Shown piece by piece: positions 22,501-26,915 of a stretch of DNA of 26,915 nucleotides. The DNA lies in the IMG/VR virus record IMGVR_UViG_3300003690_002313, positions 1 through 26,915 of that record. One strand, given 5' to 3'. A program made the translations under genes and the position numbers. Every line of letters starts with the position of its first letter. Within the stretch, counting starts at the first letter, position 1. The notes below the pieces were generated by a model. That model was not told the DNA's origin. It was given only the letters and a program-made list of their open reading frames with translations, and ran no database searches. The DNA is from a virus.

Positions 22501-22756
22501 TTTTAAGATACGCTTCTTCTTCTGGGGCCAGTTCCCCCATGGCGCGCTTTTTGTTCGCTAAAACCCGAACTTCATCCTCGGTAGCTTTGCGGCTGGCTTC
22601 CGCTTGCTCCTTCGAAGAGGCAAAATCACCTGGAGTTCCTTCAACTGTGCGGGGGGCCCTTCCGCCGGGGCCGGAAGCGGGTGAGCCGCCCTGCGCAGCC
22701 GCGAGTTTTTCTAATGATTTTATAAGGGCTTCAAGTTGTGCGTCGGAAACCGCCAT
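19493..22756 (-). CDS. Tail tape measure protein
   Basis: The 1087-residue protein is the longest tail gene product bar one and lies between tail-assembly and baseplate genes, as tape measures do. Residues 1-140 are charged coiled coil (DEVRVLANKKRAMGELAPEE). About 140-560 are Ala/Ser-rich helices with LGVSSQTSGQIFDRATKSLG-like segments typical of tape measures. A Pro/Gly linker follows (about 573-600). About 628-1010 is a nearly continuous series of long hydrophobic helices rich in Gly and Ala (IGGGIAIAALGLSKL, IGLVMGGFVAILYFMIPAIV). The protein sets tail length inside the tube and probably enters the host envelope at ejection, where the hydrophobic half could form a membrane channel. ATG preceded by AGGGGG. 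Confidence 0.88.
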   Translation of the reverse strand: MAVSDAQLEALIKSLEKLAAAQGGSPASGPGGRAPRTVEGTPGDFASSKEQAEASRKATEDEVRVLANKKRAMGELAPEEEAYLKRKREELEILKQMAGARSWEVYEKQRVALQDLAEAQVDAAKAQAKLNQQFELGQAKAGHLANSFLSIGGAAEDLTRVIPLTAAEFDGWATSTIDSIASGEAFFNVFKKIAAESFNLAMATDSSAASFRRMTGAADDGAMGAYGKVISNTRDQVAVFGAGHKEVAAAMGALYDGYSDFTTLSEDQKTAITAQTVALDALGVSSQTSGQIFDRATKSLGFNESELVGLTETLHATAQSLGKSTKAVFEDFNQVSKQLAFYGKDVVEVFQHLEKQSKATGLSTSELVAISGKAFDTFDGAAKKVGKLNAILGGPYLNSIDMLNASEAERIDMLKQSMDMAGQTYSELNKFEQLAIADALGVDVDTARRMFGELSAAEEMEIRNQEKIAETAREAQAVMDKLKNAFYSLITAMDVMLTPFAKIVEGFSWLIGLLNDTPEGFQKFVRGGITAVATLAALTMAVIKFQQARQGVANRGGVRGMLGNLRDRILGRPPGGPPGGPGPAPGPAPPAPPIPGPPAPDTTSRWESFTEGIKQLGEAVKDTWKEMLAFGAAILMIGGGIAIAALGLSKLVESFQVLTGGQIVGAVLAIGLVMGGFVAILYFMIPAIVALGAAATPVSIPLIALGVAFLLMGAGIALAAYGLSLLVGAFGLFIEKLSEIPPVLMFQLALSLYALSGSLIVLGVGLVAAGIGAAFALIPLLLITGPLLGIAMAAVVMGLGMMIAAKGMALFMNAALTIPPDKMMELAMAVGRLGIAMLTLAGGLLLASIGFVAMAGALLISLPMIALSIIPLFLWSLALKAVGAALMVIGLGMQMLTTNMLLIPPAFVIELGGAFGILGGNLIKLAGGLISAAYGFGVLALSLLFAAPILGLAAIPIAVLGMALMILGTGMLLVGSGMDKMAASMSIMADGLPGLVLLGAALGDMAKGLGLFAAALLFLNVKKLQALAEFNNSLITPEAVIEGTITAKPITPEPVKEGTFAAKPAGTAAADTNAAPGGAAAADISRR

Positions 22757-22767
22757 TGTTTAACCCC

Positions 22768-23085
22768 CTAGTTTTTGAACGGCCACCTTAAGCCTGTCTC
22801 ACCTTCAAATCCGCCAACCGCTCTAGACAGCTCATATTTGCTCATCATCGTGCGCGAGTCTCCGAGACCATATTTCATATAGGCGTCCATATAACGCTTC
22901 TCGTTACCAAGGGCCTTCATAAAGGACTCAATTTGAGCTTGTGTACCTTTTATTGTGGTTGGGAAATCAAATCCGGCATGATATAAATCAATAAGCATTT
23001 TTCTCACGCTTAACGAAAAGTCCGTGTAAAGACGCTCGTTGAGGATAAGTTCTTTATTGTCTAGATTGATTACTGTTTTTTCCAT
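22768..23085 (-). CDS. Small tail-module protein upstream of the tape measure
   Basis: This is a 105-residue protein of unknown fold (TVINLDNKELILNERLYTDF, later KYELSRAVGGFEGETGLRWP). A longer frame from TTG at 23103 is possible, but the ATG at 23085 has a GAGGG 8 nt upstream and is preferred. Position just ahead of the tape measure, after the frameshifted gene pair and its terminator, suggests tail assembly or hub function. The stop lies 9 bp before the tape-measure ATG and contributes to its ribosome-binding site (TAGGGGG). No membrane segment or metal motif is visible. Confidence 0.7.
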   Translation of the reverse strand: MEKTVINLDNKELILNERLYTDFSLSVRKMLIDLYHAGFDFPTTIKGTQAQIESFMKALGNEKRYMDAYMKYGLGDSRTMMSKYELSRAVGGFEGETGLRWPFKN

Positions 23086-23116
23086 GCGGACATCCCTCAC
23101 CAATAAATAGTTATAT

Positions 23117-23145
23117 AAAACAAAAGCCGCTCAAAAGCGAGCGGC
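23117..23145 (-). terminator. Rho-independent terminator after the gp26-like frameshift pair
   Basis: On the minus strand, perfect 7-bp arms GCCGCTC (23145-23139) and GAGCGGC (23132-23126) enclose a 6-nt loop and are followed by TTTTGTTTT (23125-23117). It starts 3 nt after the stop of the short downstream frame. Its presence inside the tail module implies attenuation of transcription or separate initiation for the tape-measure group. Confidence 0.85.
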
Positions 23146-23147
23146 TC

Positions 23148-23351
23148 TTATCTCTTATGTTTTGATTTAGCCCCTTTTTGGGCTGCCTCCATTTGTTCGT
23201 TTTGAGTTTCGAACTCCTTAATCAGGCGCCGAACGAACCATCTGCGCAGTTGAGTGGGAAGGTTATAAGCTTCAAATATTGACCACCCACCATGGTGTTT
23301 TAATACAAATAACTCTTCATAAACGGCTTCTTGATACTCAGGACTTAGGCC
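23148..23351 (-). CDS. Short downstream frame (67 codons) joined to the gp26-like gene by probable frameshift
   Basis: In the +1 frame relative to the gp26-like gene, this frame encodes GLSPEYQEAVYEELFVLKHH, GGWSIFEAYNLPTQLRRWF and a basic end (AAQKGAKSKHKR). The HGGWS..EAYNLP..LR.WF core is protein-like, and I recall it from short ORFs in other phages at this location. No ATG, GTG or TTG is available between the frame's preceding stop (TAG at about 23385) and this conserved core, so independent initiation is unlikely. The T7 run at 23352-23358 just before the zero-frame stop offers a slippery site. The expected product is a fusion of about 352 residues. Confidence 0.75.
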   Translation of the reverse strand, partial: GLSPEYQEAVYEELFVLKHHGGWSIFEAYNLPTQLRRWFVRRLIKEFETQNEQMEAAQKGAKSKHKR

Positions 23352-24210
23352 AAAAAAACTCTGCCGTGATCGGCATACCTACTTTCCCCATATGATTACA
23401 ATTTTCACATTCAAAATCAAAGTTAAGATCCAAATCCGGCACAAGCGTATCATACGTTGCGCGGAGTTCACGTGAAAGGCGCGTGGGGCACTTCTCAACA
23501 AATCGTTTTATTTGGGCCCGGTCGGTAATATCATTAACCTGAACCACAATGGCTTCTAGCTGATCAGTGATGTTAGTATCTGGAAGCTTCAGTTTCCGTT
23601 TTTTCTCTCGACTAAGGGTAATCCTCTTTTCGTCAGCTCCTATTAAAAGTTTTACTTCAATGCCTAGGCCCTCATATTTCTCAAATGTAATAAGATAGTT
23701 TCCATTTTCCAATTGTTCTACCTGCTGAGAGGCTTCTTGTGCTTCTTTGGTTTCAAGCGCAGCAAGATCGAGGGTCGTCTCATTCTGTGTGGTACACGCG
23801 GGGCAGGTAATTGTTGTGTTATAATCGGCGCCGAAGCCGGTCATTCGGGCTGCAATCAAAAGAGCGTTTTTGTCACCTATTAAAAGATTGCTAGCTTTAA
23901 CCTTTTTGTTGACTACTAGTGAATCAATCAATCGATCAAGCGCGATGCCTTTTTTAATCAAAGCCTCTGAAGTAAGGATATCCTCTTCTTTAGCGGTCAT
24001 GTGTCGAATTTCTACACTCTCCACTCCATGCAGAGGATGGTTTTCCTTGTAGAGCGCACCCTTACTAGGAATGTCCACAAACTCTGTGGGGCTAATGAAC
24101 GAGAATATATCGTCTGGTTGTTCTGTTTGCTGTCTAAGAGCAGCGGGGGGAGGGATTGGCGCATCAGGCTGGGACGCACCCGTTCTCTCCGAGTTATTTC
24201 TTCGTGCCAA
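23338..24210 (-). CDS. Baseplate hub / tail-assembly protein, T4 gp26-like (T4_baseplate family)
   Basis: The 290-residue protein resembles the family named after T4 gp26. After a Pro-rich start it has FVDIPSKGALYKENHPLHGV (44-63), MTAKEEDILTSEALIKKGIA (71-90) with LDRLIDSLV, and IGDKNALLIAARMTGFGADY (111-130). Two Cys pairs, C136/C139 (TCPAC) and C268/C271 (CENC), should form a zinc ribbon. The C-terminus (GMPITAEFFWPKS) ends at TGA just past a run of seven T, where ribosomes probably shift into the 67-codon frame. The gene lies between tail tube and tape measure, the standard place for tail-assembly chaperone pairs. TTG start at 24210 with AGAAGGTG 4 nt upstream; no in-frame ATG nearby fits better. 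Confidence 0.8.
   Translation of the reverse strand: MARRNNSERTGASQPDAPIPPPAALRQQTEQPDDIFSFISPTEFVDIPSKGALYKENHPLHGVESVEIRHMTAKEEDILTSEALIKKGIALDRLIDSLVVNKKVKASNLLIGDKNALLIAARMTGFGADYNTTITCPACTTQNETTLDLAALETKEAQEASQQVEQLENGNYLITFEKYEGLGIEVKLLIGADEKRITLSREKKRKLKLPDTNITDQLEAIVVQVNDITDRAQIKRFVEKCPTRLSRELRATYDTLVPDLDLNFDFECENCNHMGKVGMPITAEFFWPKS
23352..23358 (-). other. Slippery T7 run, probable programmed frameshift site
   Basis: The transcript reads GAG UUU UUU UGG in the zero frame, four codons before UGA. Slippage of tRNA-Phe forward by one (or back by two) on the seven U enters the GGC CUA AGU frame that encodes the conserved 67-residue extension. A rare single-tRNA codon (UGG) in the A site would favour pausing. 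Confidence 0.65.
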
Positions 24211-24239
24211 AGGTCACCTTCTTTCTGTGTTAGACCCGA

Positions 24240-24863
24240 CTACTGTGCTCCGCGACTGAGAGCGGAGCCTTCAAGTACTGTTTCGCCTAGGTCCGCGTTC
24301 GCTTCATTTGCAACGTACGTAGCCCAATCATACCTGATCGTCAGCTCAATATTAAGTAATTCTTCACCACTGTAGTCCAAATCGCCAAACTTAGCATTAG
24401 TGATGAAAGGATTGTTTAGTTTCCATGTGCCAATATCTTGACCAAATCCATTAAGCTCAACAATCTCCACAGCACCCAAAGTCGCCAAAGCGGACGCTTT
24501 GTTGGGAGTTCCTGGTCCGGGGCCGGGGCCACCGGGGTCTCCGCCACCGCCAAAAAAGGCGTCTTGATCGCCGGGATCAAAGTAGCCAGCTCCATAAAGA
24601 GCCCTATAAAGAAGCTCATTGCCATCGGGCTCAACGGCATTGATTAAAGTTGCACTTACGGTTTCCCAGGTAACGGCGCCAGGATAATAATACGTGTTAC
24701 CAAGAAACTTATGCTCTGTCTCTCCGATAGTATACGCGGGCTTGGTGACAGTCTTAGCTAAGTAACGAATGTCTCCTCCTGCGAGCGTGCTCAAATTTGG
24801 AAAATTCAATAGAAATCTATGTTGTCTCCGCGGTTCTGATGATGCTAAGTTCCAAAATGCCAT
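24240..24863 (-). CDS. Tail tube protein (T4 gp19-like)
   Basis: The 207 residues match contractile-tail tube proteins: an N-terminal RQHRFLLNFPNL, then RYLAKTVTKPAYTIGETEHK (33-52), FLGNTYYYPGAVTWETVSAT (53-72), and a C-terminal GDLDYSGEELLNIELTIRYD that gives the repeated inner-tube strand. A Gly/Pro-rich insert (about 105-119, GGGGDPGGPGPGPG) interrupts the core and is probably a surface loop. The protein stacks as hexameric rings inside the sheath. It follows the sheath gene as in T4. ATG with AGGAGA about 9 nt upstream; a 9-bp hairpin lies in the 69-bp gap after the sheath gene. Confidence 0.88.
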   Translation of the reverse strand: MAFWNLASSEPRRQHRFLLNFPNLSTLAGGDIRYLAKTVTKPAYTIGETEHKFLGNTYYYPGAVTWETVSATLINAVEPDGNELLYRALYGAGYFDPGDQDAFFGGGGDPGGPGPGPGTPNKASALATLGAVEIVELNGFGQDIGTWKLNNPFITNAKFGDLDYSGEELLNIELTIRYDWATYVANEANADLGETVLEGSALSRGAQ

Positions 24864-24890
24864 TTTTAAATGTCTCCTGTAAGATCTAGA

Positions 24891-24898
24891 TTAAATAG
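24891..24898 (-). promoter_or_regulatory. CTATTTAA motif upstream of the tail tube gene (one of four similar motifs)
   Basis: CTATTTAA on the minus strand. Similar copies occur at 14700-14693 and 19405-19398, and CTATTTAT at 23109-23102, each before a tail gene. It could be a phage late-promoter element, but spacing to the start codons varies (3 to 35 nt), so the role is unproven. Confidence 0.25.
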
Positions 24899-24924
24899 TG
24901 CAGGGAGATTAAAACCTCCCTGCA
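24899..24924. promoter_or_regulatory. Perfect 9-bp hairpin between sheath and tube genes
   Basis: Inverted repeat TGCAGGGAG (24899-24907) and CTCCCTGCA (24916-24924) with an 8-nt loop. In the sense of transcription it is followed by CTATTTAATC, not a solid T-run, so it may be a weak terminator or an mRNA-stabilising or processing structure that adjusts sheath-to-tube ratio. Confidence 0.6.
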
Positions 24925-24932
24925 TTTATTTA

Positions 24933-26915
24933 TTAATCGTCGAAAGATGCTCCCGTTCTTGTAATATTGAAATCGATTGCAATAAATTCGATTGCGCGTG
25001 TCGGCTTCAAGAAGATCTTCGCATACATAATGTTCCGATCAATCAAGTCTGGAGTCGTTGTGGTGTCGTCAAGTATTACCTTGAAGTCTGAGAGACCGAA
25101 GTTACTCTTAACTCCCTGTAAGAAGGGCTCAACTTGTGCCTTGAAGCGGTCCCACGTTACCTTCACATTAGGATCAAAAAGAATGCGCGAAGCAATCTGC
25201 GAGATGCGCTTCTTTATGAAAATCATCAGTCGACGCACGTTAATGCGATCAAGTGCCGATGGCGTAACCTGCAGGGTCTTCTGACCAAAGATTACAATAC
25301 CTTCAGCCGGGAACTTGGCGATGGGGTTAATATTCGCAGCGTAAAGATCATCACGATCCTTTCGGCGCAGATGATGGGCCACATCAACCACTGGGATACC
25401 AGCTGAACCTTCCGTTAGTCCGCCGCGGTTGAAGCCAGCCGGCGCAAACCAGACCTGGGTCTTCTTCTGAGAACTTGAGAAAGTGCCCAGAGCCGCCACA
25501 GAGGGAGGAGCCCAGATGAAAGAGCCGTTTAGAGTATCTCGTGCGCGAACCCATGGATAGAAAGTGCAGCCATACGAAGAGTTCAGACCTCGCGAGCGCA
25601 TGTTATTAACAGCGTCGCGAATTGAGCTTTCCGTATTGTTGCGTACCTCGGTCTGGCCGTCTTCTCGTGGTGAGAAACCGCCAGGAAGGTCAATAATCGC
25701 CAGTGCATCGGCACGATCTTCGCAAGTACGAAGAAGGTTTGTCGTAAGGCCTTCCTGCTTGAGGCCAGGCATCGTTGCCAGGTTCATTTCAACAACCTCG
25801 GGATCTGCGATTGCATCGATGGTGCGACGAATAGTGTTAAAAACATAACTATTCTGATCCGTTGCGCTAGAGTTCAGATATCGAGTGCTGCTATTGAAAG
25901 GATCCATCTCATCGACTTCAGTTCCATCGAAGCCGCCATAAAGGGGAACAGTGAATCTGTCATAGCCGGCATCAAGAACGCCGCTAACAGCGCCGTCCAC
26001 AGCAGTCAGAGACTGTCCTGCGCGGCCGCCACCGGAACCAGCATGGGAACCACTCACCCAAGCTCCAACAGAGCCTGAAACGTCGTCGAGCGTAAACTCA
26101 ACAGAGCGTTCGCTACCGGCGGGAGAAGCAAACATTGACCCAACAATGCCGCCGCGGGGGCGGAGAAGGTCGATGTTAGAAGGGTCAAACACCGTGCTGC
26201 CAGGACCCTTGGCCGTCTGGTACCCAAAATATGCATCCGTATTGTTGCTCAAGCTACCTGCTGAGGCGCTGGCACGCAGTTCGGGAGCGGGATAGAGGAC
26301 AAGGAAGTTGGCCGGACCGGAAGTGCCGCCGAGAGTTCCCGCGATAAAGACAGATCCGCTACTGGCGGCCGTAAGGCCCGGGTACGAGTATCGATTCGCG
26401 TTGCCGGTCGAGCCAGAAATCCAGTTTCCCTTCTCGTCGGTGGCCACCAACTCCTCGTCATCATACTTAACCATTCCTTGGAATCCAAAAGGAACCAGAA
26501 CAGGATTAGTGATACCAGCATTAACGTCTGAGTTCATCTCAACACGAATATATTTTGAATTATTGTCCCAGTCGCCGGCCTGAATATATCGACGCTCGGT
26601 CTCTTCCCAGGTTAGACGCTTATCGCCAATCTTACGGGCAACATAGTTAGAAGAATTGGGATTCAAATCACAGTTGGCAAACATCTCGACCACATTTACA
26701 ACATTATCAGAATCACTGAGATGTCGGACGACCACAGTAAAGGCGCCATAGTCGGTTGAATTGTTTGTTGAACGCTTGATGTCTTGAATAGAAACTTTAA
26801 TATTTCTGTTGGTCCAGTCACCGGGCTCTTCGAGGGCCACAATCTTAAAAAGGTTTTGTGGCAGATCTGCGGGGCCCAAACGACAACTAATACTCTGAGG
26901 ACTTTCCGAGCCCTG
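24933..26915 (-). CDS. Contractile tail sheath protein (T4 gp18-like), 5' end beyond the window
   Basis: The frame is open to the right edge. A TTG at 26879 could start a 648-residue product, but codons upstream (SPQSISCRLGPADLPQ) continue the protein without stop, so the gene is 5'-truncated by the window. Sheath hallmarks: the early NVVEMFANCDLNPNSSNYVA segment, a central Gly/Ser-rich variable region (about residues 150-300), FYPWVRARDTLNG and WAPPSVAALGTFS (the conserved 'P.P...AG' sheath core), LRRKDRDDLYAANINPIAKF and the C-terminal arm PTRAIEFIAIDFNITRTGAS, which links neighbouring subunits. It drives tail contraction. T4 gp18 has 659 residues, so little is likely missing. Confidence 0.92.
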   Translation of the reverse strand, partial: QGSESPQSISCRLGPADLPQNLFKIVALEEPGDWTNRNIKVSIQDIKRSTNNSTDYGAFTVVVRHLSDSDNVVNVVEMFANCDLNPNSSNYVARKIGDKRLTWEETERRYIQAGDWDNNSKYIRVEMNSDVNAGITNPVLVPFGFQGMVKYDDEELVATDEKGNWISGSTGNANRYSYPGLTAASSGSVFIAGTLGGTSGPANFLVLYPAPELRASASAGSLSNNTDAYFGYQTAKGPGSTVFDPSNIDLLRPRGGIVGSMFASPAGSERSVEFTLDDVSGSVGAWVSGSHAGSGGGRAGQSLTAVDGAVSGVLDAGYDRFTVPLYGGFDGTEVDEMDPFNSSTRYLNSSATDQNSYVFNTIRRTIDAIADPEVVEMNLATMPGLKQEGLTTNLLRTCEDRADALAIIDLPGGFSPREDGQTEVRNNTESSIRDAVNNMRSRGLNSSYGCTFYPWVRARDTLNGSFIWAPPSVAALGTFSSSQKKTQVWFAPAGFNRGGLTEGSAGIPVVDVAHHLRRKDRDDLYAANINPIAKFPAEGIVIFGQKTLQVTPSALDRINVRRLMIFIKKRISQIASRILFDPNVKVTWDRFKAQVEPFLQGVKSNFGLSDFKVILDDTTTTPDLIDRNIMYAKIFLKPTRAIEFIAIDFNITRTGASFDD

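Noticed and set aside
22383-22763. A 126-codon plus-strand open frame opposite the tape-measure start
   Set aside because: Antisense shadow with Ser/Ala/Leu bias and no supporting signals.
23086-23103. TTG start at 23103 for the small protein before the tape measure
   Set aside because: The ATG at 23085 has a properly spaced GAGGG. The TTG-initiated extension (MVRDVR) would be read through that ribosome-binding site.
26877-26879. TTG at 26879 as the start of the tail sheath gene
   Set aside because: The frame stays open to the window edge with protein-like codons before it, and no ribosome-binding site is seen; the gene is better treated as 5'-partial.

Overview
The window is part of a tailed, contractile-tailed (myovirus) bacteriophage genome with T4-like logic but not close T4 sequence. 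All convincing genes lie on the minus strand, so transcription runs from high to low coordinates. Genes are packed tightly, often with 1-8 bp overlaps (ATGA or GTGA junctions), and no stretch longer than about 130 bp lacks a proposed gene. GTG and TTG starts are common. I see no tRNA, insertion sequence, CRISPR array or integrase.

Tail module (about 26915 to 13385, in transcription order): tail sheath (5' end outside the window), tail tube, a gp26-like protein whose 3' end carries a probable programmed frameshift into a second short frame, a rho-independent terminator, a 105-residue protein, a 1087-residue tape measure with a very hydrophobic C-terminal half, two tiny ORFs, a baseplate/tube-initiator-like protein, a gp53-like wedge protein, a 1158-residue baseplate protein with an acidic low-complexity insert, and an unassigned 434-residue protein.

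Replication and metabolism module (about 13375 to 1, in transcription order): an exonuclease-less family A DNA polymerase, a MazG-like pyrophosphohydrolase, a divergent FtsZ/tubulin-like protein, a gp32-like ssDNA-binding protein, an Hc1-type histone-like protein, an unknown acidic protein, a RecA/UvsX recombinase, a small unknown protein, a zinc-dependent deaminase, a FEN/RNase H-type 5' nuclease, a DnaB-type helicase, a B12-dependent (class II) ribonucleotide reductase, IscA, IscU, a GroES-like co-chaperonin, two poorly understood proteins, and the PHP-domain start of a DnaE-type polymerase that runs off the left edge.

The standout cargo is the compact run NrdJ-IscA-IscU-GroES. The IscU keeps all cluster ligands and the LPPVK chaperone-binding motif typical of the proteobacterial ISC system, which hints at a proteobacterial host or donor. 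The metabolic genes suggest that the phage supports its own dNTP supply, Fe-S protein maturation and protein folding during replication. A minimal family A polymerase together with T4-type tail and replication genes recalls the 'far-T4' phages (for example Rhodothermus phage RM378). That placement is from memory and is not tested here.

Regulatory signals visible by eye: a set of host-type promoters (TTGACA, 16-17 bp, TATACT-like) is confined to the replication module and mostly buried in the ends of upstream genes. One promoter lies inside a 27-bp dyad that looks like an operator. Two intercistronic RNA hairpins, after the ssDNA-binding gene and after the Hc1-like gene, share sequence and show a compensatory base-pair change.
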